Below, piece by piece: positions 1 to 5,728 of a DNA stretch of 6,475 nucleotides. The position numbers and the translations under genes were made by a program. Position 1 is the first letter of the stretch. Every line of letters begins with the position of its first letter. This DNA comes from Methanobacteriota archaeon (GTDB taxonomy: Archaea; Hydrothermarchaeota; Hydrothermarchaeia; Hydrothermarchaeales; SZUA-236), in NCBI GenBank assembly GCA_003695745.1, contig RFHW01000101.1, positions 1-6,475 of the forward strand. The letters are read 5' to 3'. Under the pieces are notes generated by a model. It ran no database searches. It worked only from the letters and a program-made list of their open reading frames with translations, and had not been told where the DNA came from.

Positions 1-515
1 AACAGCCACAGCCAGAGGAATATGTAGACGCTTGAGAGGCTTTCTTTGTCCACGAAGCCTGCGTGGGTCCTTGTGAGGGTGGAGGGTATTATCTGCCAGA
101 GTAGGGCGGAGAGAAGACCGGTTTTCTCGTCAAGAAGCTCCTTTGCCAGAAGATAGAGCGGCACCGCGGCAAGGGATGTGAATATGGCCGGAAATGCCAC
201 CATATAGTCCATTACAGTCATGCCTGTAAATCTCACGAGCTTGTAGGTGTAGGCTATGAAATAGGGCAGGCCAAGGATGTCAACCTTCCACACCGGTCTC
301 CCTGTAGGATAATATGCCAGAGGATCGATTTTCGGTATATATCCGAGGTCAAGTATGTAGTTCACCATCCTGTAGTGGAACCAGCAGTCAAGCTCGGGGC
401 CGACCCTCGGGCCTGCGGTGAGATAGCGTATTGCAAATCCGATGAGAAAGATGGCGAGCAGCAGCGGGGCAACCCGGTATCTATGGTATCGCTCCGCGGC
501 CTTGGCAAGGTTCAT
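1..515 (-). CDS. aglB: AglB/STT3 oligosaccharyltransferase, N-terminal part (runs off left edge)
   Basis: This is the catalytic subunit of archaeal N-glycosylation. It transfers a lipid-linked glycan to Asn in N-X-S/T sequons on the outer face of the cytoplasmic membrane. Reading the minus strand from the ATG at 515 gives 171 codons plus two bases. A membrane helix at about residues 14-33 is followed by the first acidic motif, with D43 in ELDCWFHYRMV. A DPLAYYPTGRP segment follows at 64-74. The second metal-binding motif lies at 150-158 (THAGFVDKE), with D156 and E158 in the expected D-x-E arrangement. Both motifs are typical of the STT3 family. The WWDYG active-site motif would lie beyond the window edge. 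The start is fixed by an in-frame TGA at 528-530, and no upstream alternative exists. No Shine-Dalgarno sequence precedes it on this strand, but a TATA-like box sits about 26 bp upstream, so the mRNA is probably leaderless. It is divergent from a flippase gene. Confidence 0.9.
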   Translation of the reverse strand, partial: MNLAKAAERYHRYRVAPLLLAIFLIGFAIRYLTAGPRVGPELDCWFHYRMVNYILDLGYIPKIDPLAYYPTGRPVWKVDILGLPYFIAYTYKLVRFTGMTVMDYMVAFPAIFTSLAAVPLYLLAKELLDEKTGLLSALLWQIIPSTLTRTHAGFVDKESLSSVYIFLWLWL

Positions 516-563
516 AAGGAGGGGATTTCACAGGTAGTATTTAACTTTTTGGTGGAATAGAGG
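516..563. promoter_or_regulatory. Divergent intergenic promoter region between aglB and the flippase gene
   Basis: Only 48 bp separate the two start codons. The region holds one near-palindromic TATA-like element, GTATTTAAC at 537-545, which reads GTTAAATAC on the minus strand. Its centre is about 26 bp from the aglB ATG and about 23 bp from the flippase ATG, close to archaeal TATA-to-start distances for leaderless genes. On the minus strand an A-rich stretch (CCAAAAA) lies where a BRE would be expected, so the aglB orientation looks stronger. Whether one TATA element serves both directions is inferred. Confidence 0.5.
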
Positions 564-1835
564 ATGAAGACACGGCGGTTCATAATAACCGGGAGCCTGA
601 TGCTGACGCTGAGCAACCTTGGCGTCCGGCTGCTCGGCTATGTCTATCGGATAGTGATGGGCAGGATGCTCACGCCCTATGAATACGGTGTCTTGAACCT
701 TGCCCTGCCCCTGCAGTTCATGGTCATTGTGCTCACCTCTGCCGGGATTGCGCCGAGCATCGCTAAATTCGTATCAGAGGCCCGGGCAAAGGGTGAGGAT
801 GTTAACAGGCTCGCTTCATCCTGCCTGTTCTACTACACCTCTGCCGGAGCCCTGGTGGGGCTTTTCTTCCTTGCCATTGCATCGCCCCTGGCCCACTCGG
901 TGTTCAGGGATGGGAGCGTGCTTCTGCCGCTGCAGATATCGGCTGCGGCCGTTCCTTTCGGCATCCTCATCTCAGTCTATACCGGGTTGTTCCAGGGTTT
1001 AAAAAAGGTGGGCTACATGAGCGGGGTGCTCCTTTTTGAGCAGGGGATGCGATTGATACTGGCATGGCTGTTTGTGGCGGCGGGATTCGGGGTGGTGGGC
1101 GCCATAGGAGGCTCGACACTCGGCTTTGCCGCGGCCCTCCCCCTTGCCTATGTGTTGCTCAGAGGCTTGGGGCTGAGATCCGGCGGCCCTGATTTCCGGC
1201 TTTTCAGGGAGGTCTTCTACTTTTCAATCCCCACGTCGATTACCGCTCTCTCCACGTTCATCTTCGCCTATGCAGACATAGTGCTCATCGGCTTCTACAT
1301 GGATGCGGCAGAGGTGGGCATATACTCGGCGGCCTCGCCTGCCTCAAGGCTCATCATGGCCTTTACGATGGCCCTCTATGCCGTCCTCATACCCTCTGTT
1401 TCAGAGACCTCCATCAAGGGCGGGAGAAAAAAGGTTAGATCCCATTTTGTGCTTTCACTGCTGGCCCTCGCCGCTGTGATGGTGCCTGCAACCGCCCTGT
1501 CTCTTCTCTTTTCTGAGCAGATAATCGCCCTGCTCTTCACAGAGCAGTATATCTTTGCAGCAGCCTCCTTTGAGATCCTCGTCGTCGGCGTGGCCTTCCT
1601 GAGCCTGTTCATGATCAACTCGGCCATATTCCAGGGCCTTGGAAACCCGAAGACCCCGATGAAGATCCTCATAGGATTCGCAGCCCTCGACGTAGCCTTC
1701 AACATCCTTCTCATACCCCGCTTCGGCATAGAGGGGGCTGCCTTCTCCACCGCTCTGGCAGGCGTCGGCGCCGGCATCCTCTCCACCGCCGCATTGGCTA
1801 AATATTTAAATACCTCCGGGGAGAATGCTACTTGA
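564..1835 (+). CDS. Polysaccharide-type flippase (MOP superfamily), candidate N-glycan exporter
   Basis: This 423-residue protein is predicted to be an integral membrane flippase of the Wzx/RfbX-MurJ type (MOP superfamily), which moves lipid-linked sugars across the membrane. The N-terminus has the usual family signature: basic residues, a first helix containing [12 protein letters not shown], then [17 protein letters not shown] (residues 33-49). By eye there are about 12 hydrophobic segments, roughly at residues 8-30, 43-66, 88-108, 118-140, 153-174, 178-199, 218-245, 258-280, 294-316, 328-352, 366-388 and 391-413. Wzx proteins often have 12-14 helices, so 423 residues is a compact but complete length. 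An in-frame TAG at 558-560 fixes the ATG. GAGG abuts the start and is too close to act as a ribosome site, so leaderless expression is likely. Divergence from aglB suggests that the substrate is the N-glycan donor, but its identity cannot be read from sequence. The 3' end carries a TATA-like box for the next gene. Confidence 0.85.
   Translation: MKTRRFIITGSLMLTLSNLGVRLLGYVYRIVMGRMLTPYEYGVLNLALPLQFMVIVLTSAGIAPSIAKFVSEARAKGEDVNRLASSCLFYYTSAGALVGLFFLAIASPLAHSVFRDGSVLLPLQISAAAVPFGILISVYTGLFQGLKKVGYMSGVLLFEQGMRLILAWLFVAAGFGVVGAIGGSTLGFAAALPLAYVLLRGLGLRSGGPDFRLFREVFYFSIPTSITALSTFIFAYADIVLIGFYMDAAEVGIYSAASPASRLIMAFTMALYAVLIPSVSETSIKGGRKKVRSHFVLSLLALAAVMVPATALSLLFSEQIIALLFTEQYIFAAASFEILVVGVAFLSLFMINSAIFQGLGNPKTPMKILIGFAALDVAFNILLIPRFGIEGAAFSTALAGVGAGILSTAALAKYLNTSGENAT
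1803..1812 (+). promoter_or_regulatory. TATA box of the arvA operon, inside the 3' end of the flippase gene
   Basis: TATTTAAATA contains TTTAAATA (1805-1812), an excellent match to the archaeal TATA consensus. A start site about 25 bp downstream would fall near 1831-1835. That leaves a leader of about 20 nt containing a Shine-Dalgarno match before the GTG at 1852. It would exclude the upstream in-frame ATG at 1825 from this transcript. Confidence 0.55.
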
Positions 1836-1838
1836 CAA

Positions 1839-1843
1839 AGGTG
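1839..1843 (+). promoter_or_regulatory. Ribosome binding site for arvA, deciding the GTG start
   Basis: AGGTG in the context AAAGGTGGT complements the archaeal 16S 3' end (core CACCTCC) and leaves 8 nt before the GTG at 1852. The ATG at 1825 has only GGGGAGA, almost touching it. The spacing therefore favours GTG. Confidence 0.6.
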
Positions 1844-1851
1844 GTTTTACC

Positions 1852-2487
1852 GTGTTTCGCAGACTTAAGAGGATCATCGGGCTTGAGAAATTAATGGGCG
1901 TCTTCAGGAAGCAAAAAGCGATAAGCCTGGGCTTCTACGGCGCTGTGAACGCAGGCAAGACCACCCTTGCGAACAGGATTTCCATGGACTGGCTGGGCCG
2001 TGAGGTAGGCACCGTCTCTGAGATCCCCCATGAGACGCGGGAGATCCAGAAGGTGGAGAACGTGAAGGTGGAGACCGACAACGGCGCCCTCAACATGAAC
2101 ATCATCGACATGCCCGGGATCGCGACGCAGGTGGACTACAAGGAGCTGGAGAAATACGGGCTTGCCGAGGAGGAGGCAAAGGAGCGGGCGAAAGAGGCGA
2201 CAAAGGGAGTGATCGAGGCCATAAAATGGCTTGACAATGTGGATGCCGTGCTCGTGGTGATGGACTCCACAAAAGACCCCTATACACAGGTGAACATCAC
2301 CATTATAGGGAACCTGGAGGCAAGGGAGATCCCCATGATCATCGTTGCAAACAAGATCGATGAGAAGGAGGCTGCGCCAGAGAGCATTGAAAACGCCTTC
2401 CCCCAGCATGTGGTCGTCCCCATCTCTGCAAGCACCGGGGAGAACATTGAGGAGCTTTATCGAGCTATACAGGAGCATTTAACCTGA
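1852..2487 (+). CDS. arvA: Era-like small GTPase ArvA/OapA (archaeal vesiculation GTPase family)
   Basis: This 211-residue GTPase has all G motifs: the P-loop GAVNAGKT (30-37), switch I with T62 in IPHETR, G3 as D86-M-P-G, G4 NKID (167-170) and G5 SAS (192-194). The segments VPHETR-like, [22 protein letters not shown] and AFPQH are characteristic of the archaeal Era-like family, named OapA in haloarchaea and ArvA for its reported role in extracellular vesicle formation. The first 20 or so residues form a basic amphipathic helix (hydrophobic F2, L5, I8, L11, M15, F18; basic R3, R4, K6, R7, R19, K20) that could contact the membrane. No transmembrane segment is seen. G3 has Met where Thr is more common. 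The GTG start is preferred over the in-frame ATG at 1825, which overlaps the flippase gene, because of the TATA box and Shine-Dalgarno placement. It is followed 15 bp later by arvB. The family call is firm; the role in vesicles here is by homology. Confidence 0.88.
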   Translation: MFRRLKRIIGLEKLMGVFRKQKAISLGFYGAVNAGKTTLANRISMDWLGREVGTVSEIPHETREIQKVENVKVETDNGALNMNIIDMPGIATQVDYKELEKYGLAEEEAKERAKEATKGVIEAIKWLDNVDAVLVVMDSTKDPYTQVNITIIGNLEAREIPMIIVANKIDEKEAAPESIENAFPQHVVVPISASTGENIEELYRAIQEHLT

Positions 2488-2489
2488 AA

Positions 2490-2498
2490 GGAGGAGAT
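2490..2498 (+). promoter_or_regulatory. Strong ribosome binding site for arvB, deciding a TTG start
   Basis: GGAGGAGAT begins 3 nt after the arvA TGA opens and leaves 8 nt between the GGAGG core and the TTG at 2503. No in-frame ATG exists near the start of the conserved region, so this site is the main support for the rare TTG codon. Confidence 0.75.
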
Positions 2499-2502
2499 CT
2501 GT

Positions 2503-2922
2503 TTGGCATCTAAAAGGAAGACTGCAAAGAAGAAGACGGGGTCTGGCAAAAAGGGGTCGGCAGAAGAGATCAGGCTCGACTTCATACCTGCAGAGATGCT
2601 TTCAGCCAAGAGCAGCCCGGACAAGCTTGAGATGATCCTTTCCCGTGTGAAGAAGAACATCATAGTGGTTCTGGAGGAGGCCCTGACGCCTCAGGAGGAG
2701 GCAGACCTGATACAGCAGGCCATGTCAGAGATAGACTCAAAGGAGTTCTTCGGGATAGAGTTCTACCGCATAGGGCACCGGGAGGCCACCCTTCTGGACA
2801 GGATCTCCAGTTTCCTGACCAAGCGGCGTGCCGGGATAACCATCGTAGGGCCTACGAGGATGGTGGAGGCCATTAAAAAGGAGCCAGACCACATATCTGT
2901 CTTTGCAAGGGCCGGAGGTTGA
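2503..2922 (+). CDS. arvB: DUF2073 protein ArvB/OapB, partner of the Era-like GTPase
   Basis: This 139-residue soluble protein is recognised as the archaeal DUF2073 family (OapB/ArvB) from three segments: IIVVLEEALTPQEEADLIQ (53-71), then EFFGIEFY (81-88), and the C-terminal VGPTRMVEAIKKEPDHISV (115-133). Position between the GTPase and the Zn-ribbon gene is the family's standard context. The molecular activity is unknown; a regulatory or scaffold role with the GTPase is inferred from conserved linkage. The first 17 residues hold eight Lys/Arg and look disordered, forming a basic tail ahead of the conserved domain at about residue 22. The gene starts at TTG, supported by a strong Shine-Dalgarno sequence 8 nt upstream. 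Its stop lies 8 bp before the arvC ATG, implying co-translation in one operon. Confidence 0.85.
   Translation: MASKRKTAKKKTGSGKKGSAEEIRLDFIPAEMLSAKSSPDKLEMILSRVKKNIIVVLEEALTPQEEADLIQQAMSEIDSKEFFGIEFYRIGHREATLLDRISSFLTKRRAGITIVGPTRMVEAIKKEPDHISVFARAGG
2914..2918 (+). promoter_or_regulatory. Ribosome binding site for arvC, inside the arvB 3' end
   Basis: GGAGG lies 12 nt before the ATG at 2931 and directly abuts the in-frame TTG at 2919. The spacing is slightly long for the ATG and impossible for the TTG, so the ATG is preferred. This agrees with the family N-terminus beginning MPH-x-C. Confidence 0.55.
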
Positions 2923-2930
2923 GCGACTCG

Positions 2931-3293
2931 ATGCCCCACAAATGCACCAAGTGCGGCAGGGTATATGAAGAGGGCTCTGATGCCATTTTAACAGGATGCG
3001 AGTGCGGGAACAGGCTCTTCTTCTACTTCAGGAAGGTCACCGATGAGGAGGCGCAGACCATGGTGAAGGAGGGCACAGCCGAGATTGAGGAGTCTGCAAG
3101 CGCCATAATCGGGATAAAGGATGGCGAGCCGGTGCTGGACAAGGGCAGCGACATATGGAACATCAAGGTCAGGGACGGCGTATATGAGATCGACATCGCC
3201 TCCCTCATGAGCGGCGAGCCCATTATCGTTGCCGGCGAGGAAGGCCGATACCTGGTGAGCCTCTCATCGGCGTTCAAGAAGAAAAAGAAGTGA
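2931..3293 (+). CDS. arvC: Zn-ribbon protein ArvC/OapC (DUF2072)
   Basis: This 120-residue protein begins MPHKCTKCGRVYEEGS, which closely matches the N-terminus of the archaeal OapC/ArvC zinc-ribbon family. The putative zinc ligands are C5, C8, C23 and C25. The second knuckle is C-x-C (C23-E-C25), where many relatives have C-x-x-C, so this is either a local one-residue deletion or a lineage variant. The C-terminal half (about 74-112) has the family pattern DIWNIKV, VYEIDIASLMSGEPIIV and GRYLVSL, probably a small beta domain. The tail ends in five lysines. The function is not established; conserved linkage to the GTPase and the DUF2073 protein implies a shared complex or pathway. The ATG is chosen over the TTG at 2919 on family alignment and ribosome-site spacing. 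The next gene starts 7 bp after the stop. Confidence 0.85.
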   Translation: MPHKCTKCGRVYEEGSDAILTGCECGNRLFFYFRKVTDEEAQTMVKEGTAEIEESASAIIGIKDGEPVLDKGSDIWNIKVRDGVYEIDIASLMSGEPIIVAGEEGRYLVSLSSAFKKKKK

Positions 3294-3300
3294 ATGTCCC

Positions 3301-4824
3301 ATGAAACGCTGGCCCTGTCTTTTGCTCTTGCTCTTTCTCCTGGCTCCGGCGCAGGCGGCCGGGCAGGTGACTGTGAAGGCCCACAACATCTCCTATGAGC
3401 TCGGCGACGGCGAGGCCCTGATAAAGGAGACCATCGTCTTTGAAAACCCCCATGGAAGCGGGACCCACACCTACGACGGCACCATCATCCTGGAGCGCGG
3501 CAGGATATGGGATGTTCATATATCTGGCGTCAACGGCTGGGTGAACAACAGAACCCTACCTGTGACGATCGTCCTTGACTTCTCCAAAACACCCATATAC
3601 AGCACAGGGCTGCAGAACACAAGGACCGTCACGTTGACCTACGCCACAGGCGACCTGAGCGGCACCTTCTCCATGGACGGCAGGGGAAAGGGCAACCTAT
3701 TCACAGGCAACATCCTGCTTCCGCTGCCAGAGGACGTGGACCCCGGAGACACATACATGAAGATCAGGGCCCTGCGGGGCTACCAGTTCGGAGAGATACG
3801 CCCGCCTGCAGAGGTGAGCGAGCAGGGCGAGATATCCTATTTCATGTCCGCCGATGACAGAAAGGTTTACAAGGGGTTCATCGTGAGGATAGAGTACGCC
3901 GATTTCAGGGACGCGGCCTTCTTCAATCTCGATGTGATCCGGCGGAGGCTTGATGATGCGAAGGCAAGGGCCGAGGAGGCCCGGTCCACCATACTCAACG
4001 CCAAGGCCTACAAGGCAAACACCACCGTGGCGGAGGAGAGGCTGAACAGCTCCCTCGCATTCATAAACCTCTCAGAAAGCTATATGGCCCAGGCCGAAAG
4101 CCTCCTTGAGGAGAAGGAGTTCTATCAGGCCTTTCTCTCCACAAACGCATCGGCAGAGCTGGCCAAAAGGGCGATCAGGACAGCTTCAGAGGCAGAAAGA
4201 GAGGCCAGCCTCCAGCTTCAGAAGGCCATAAACGAGAAGATAGAGCAGCTTGAGAACATCACCGCCGCCACCCCCACCCCGGCCCCGGCACCGCCAGAGA
4301 AAAAGGAGGTGGAGCATCCGAAGAACAGGACCCCTGCCACGCCGGCGGCCACAACGCCGCCTGAGACAGTGGAGGAGCCCTCCGCCGGAGGCGCCGGCAG
4401 AGCCCTGATCCTTGTGCTGGCCCTCATCATCATAGCAGCGGCGGCAGCTGTGGCGGCGAGGAAAGGGAAAAAGAGGGGGAGGCGGCTTGCGGCTGTGAAG
4501 GACTTCAGATCCATCTCGGACCTGAAGAGAAAGAGCTACAGCGGCTTTGAGGAGAAGCTCTCAGACGTGAAGAAGGAGACCACCATCGCCGGGGAGATAC
4601 GCAGGCTCACACGGGAGAAGGAGAAATACCTCCTCGGGCTGGAGAATCTGGACAAGAAAAAGCTGGCAGGGGAGATGGGAGAGGCGGTATACAAAAAGGA
4701 GAAGGCTCGCTTTGAGGACCATATAAAGGAGCTGGAGAGACAGATAGAGGCCCTTGAGAAGGAGCTTCCAAAGAAAGGCGGGTTAGATGAGAAAGATAGC
4801 TCAGATCGACCTGGATCAGGCTGA
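3301..4824 (+). CDS. Unrecognised type I single-pass membrane protein with glycosylatable ectodomain and cytoplasmic coiled coil
   Basis: I do not recognise a named family for these 507 residues. Residues 1-20 form a signal peptide (KR, then a Leu-rich core, then APAQAA), with cleavage likely near 19-21. Residues 22-205 are beta-rich. Residues 208-320 are helical, Ala/Glu-rich and coiled-coil-like. A Pro/Thr linker spans 321-365. One membrane helix at about 368-386 is followed by KGKKRGRR, a strong positive-inside signal, so the C-terminus is cytoplasmic. Residues 405-490 are predicted coiled coil, with a hairpin pattern (EKYLLGLENLDKKKLAGEM, then YKKEK). Eight N-X-S/T sequons (N29, N83, N240, N249, N256, N282, N319, N342) all lie outside the membrane and none inside. 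C6 is not in a lipobox. No good Shine-Dalgarno sequence precedes the ATG. It lies 7 bp after arvC and overlaps the next gene by 38 bp, so it is probably co-transcribed with arvABC. A link to vesicle formation is inference only. Confidence 0.85.
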   Translation: MKRWPCLLLLLFLLAPAQAAGQVTVKAHNISYELGDGEALIKETIVFENPHGSGTHTYDGTIILERGRIWDVHISGVNGWVNNRTLPVTIVLDFSKTPIYSTGLQNTRTVTLTYATGDLSGTFSMDGRGKGNLFTGNILLPLPEDVDPGDTYMKIRALRGYQFGEIRPPAEVSEQGEISYFMSADDRKVYKGFIVRIEYADFRDAAFFNLDVIRRRLDDAKARAEEARSTILNAKAYKANTTVAEERLNSSLAFINLSESYMAQAESLLEEKEFYQAFLSTNASAELAKRAIRTASEAEREASLQLQKAINEKIEQLENITAATPTPAPAPPEKKEVEHPKNRTPATPAATTPPETVEEPSAGGAGRALILVLALIIIAAAAAVAARKGKKRGRRLAAVKDFRSISDLKRKSYSGFEEKLSDVKKETTIAGEIRRLTREKEKYLLGLENLDKKKLAGEMGEAVYKKEKARFEDHIKELERQIEALEKELPKKGGLDEKDSSDRPGSG

Positions 4825-5704
4825 TGATCTGGAGGAGCTCATCCGCCAGTACAGCGGCGCAGGCGCCCTGGGCGCAGGGGACATTGCAAAGGGCGTCGAC
4901 ATCATGGAGGAGATCTTCAAAGACCACACAGCGTTCCTTGGTCTGGCAGGGCCCATGGTGGCATCAGGACTTCGAAAGATCATAACAGACCTCATCAAAG
5001 AGGGGTTCATAGATGGGGTGGTCACGAACGGCGCCAACATAGTCCACGACCTCATCGAGGCATTGGGAGGCGCCCACTACACAGAAAGCCAGGAAAGGGA
5101 TGATGCCGCCCTGCACAAAGAGGGGCTGGGGCGGATCGGGAACGTCCTTACAAAGACGAGGGATTTCGAGGTCTTCGAAGAGAAGGTGCAGGAGATGCTC
5201 CATGACATGGATGAGACCCTCCGTGGGAACATGTCTGTTGCAGAGCTCACAGCCGAGCTTGGCAGAAGGCTGGACGACGAAGACTCCTTTCTGAAGGCCG
5301 CCTACGATAGGGGCGTCCCCGTCTTCTCCCCCGGGATAACGGACTCCATGCTGGGCCTGCAGATGTGGATCTTCGCGCAGGACAACACCCTCCTGCTGAA
5401 CGTTCTCAAGGACATGCCCATCCTCTCAGACATGGTGTTCAGGGCAGAGAAAACAGGCGCCATATTCCTTGGCGGCGGCCTGCCCAAACACTATATCATG
5501 GGCGCAAACCTCCTGCGCGGAGGACTCGATGCCGCTGTGCAGATCACCCTTGACCGCCCTGAGGCCGGGTCGCTGAGCGGCGCACGCCTTGAGGAAGGAA
5601 TTTCATGGGGCAAGATGAAGGACACAGAGAAAAAGGTGACCGTCATCGGCGATGCCACCATGCTCTTCCCGCTCATGGTCTGGGCCGTTAGAAAAAGAAT
5701 ATAA
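4787..5704 (+). CDS. dys: Deoxyhypusine synthase
   Basis: This cytoplasmic enzyme transfers the aminobutyl group of spermidine, NAD-dependently, to a lysine of initiation factor aIF5A, the first step of hypusine formation. The 305-residue length fits archaeal members. Visible family segments are GLAGPMVASGLRKII (about 52-66), VVTNGANIVHDLIEALGGAHY (about 77-97), PVFSPGITDSMLG, GGGLPKHYIMGANLLRGG, and SGARLEEGISWGKM. K276 in SWGKM aligns with the catalytic lysine (human Lys329) that forms the enzyme-imine intermediate. K234-H235 match the human KH pair in the spermidine site. The second His of the human KHH is Tyr here. An in-frame TAG at 4784-4786 fixes the ATG. A weak ribosome site (AGGCGGG) lies just upstream. 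The first 38 bp overlap the end of the membrane protein gene in another frame, suggesting translational coupling. Its stop codon overlaps the TATA-like box of the next gene. Confidence 0.93.
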   Translation: MRKIAQIDLDQADDLEELIRQYSGAGALGAGDIAKGVDIMEEIFKDHTAFLGLAGPMVASGLRKIITDLIKEGFIDGVVTNGANIVHDLIEALGGAHYTESQERDDAALHKEGLGRIGNVLTKTRDFEVFEEKVQEMLHDMDETLRGNMSVAELTAELGRRLDDEDSFLKAAYDRGVPVFSPGITDSMLGLQMWIFAQDNTLLLNVLKDMPILSDMVFRAEKTGAIFLGGGLPKHYIMGANLLRGGLDAAVQITLDRPEAGSLSGARLEEGISWGKMKDTEKKVTVIGDATMLFPLMVWAVRKRI

Positions 5705-5705
5705 A
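5698..5705 (+). promoter_or_regulatory. TATA box of the GMP synthase subunit B gene
   Basis: AATATAAA is preceded by an A-rich, BRE-like AAAAAG (5692-5697). Its centre lies about 27 bp before the ATG at 5729, which fits leaderless or very short-leader transcription. It overlaps the deoxyhypusine synthase stop codon. A partial Shine-Dalgarno sequence, GGTGA (5714-5718), sits 10 nt before the ATG and could serve read-through transcripts from the upstream operon. Confidence 0.55.
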
Positions 5706-5728
5706 CCCTGTCTGGTGAATCTTGTCCC

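Noticed and set aside
516..524. AAGGAGGGG resembling a plus-strand Shine-Dalgarno sequence
   Set aside because: It is 39 nt from the flippase ATG and no start codon lies at proper spacing, so it cannot serve the flippase start.
375..560. 61-codon plus-strand open frame
   Set aside because: It lies opposite the aglB N-terminus, which has clear STT3 motifs, and it shows no protein family features.
1891..2478. 195-codon open frame on the minus strand
   Set aside because: It is fully antisense to arvA, whose motifs are unmistakable, and its His/Leu/Val-rich translation shows no family pattern. It is a by-product of GC-rich codon use.
3295..3303. TGTCCCATG shared with 5723-5731 at two start codons
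   Set aside because: A nine-base match at two starts is weak, the flanks differ, and CCC does not match any known initiation signal. It is probably chance.
3316..3318. Cysteine in the signal peptide as a possible lipobox
   Set aside because: C6 lies before the hydrophobic core, not at its end, and lacks the preceding L-x-x context, so a lipoprotein is unlikely.
4427..4460. GC-rich run that could be a simple repeat
   Set aside because: It encodes the alanine-rich end of the membrane helix using mixed Ala codons and has no fixed repeat unit.
4778..4830. Possible frameshift between the membrane protein and deoxyhypusine synthase
   Set aside because: Deoxyhypusine synthase has a complete N-terminus of its own with an in-frame upstream stop, so these are two overlapping genes rather than one broken one.
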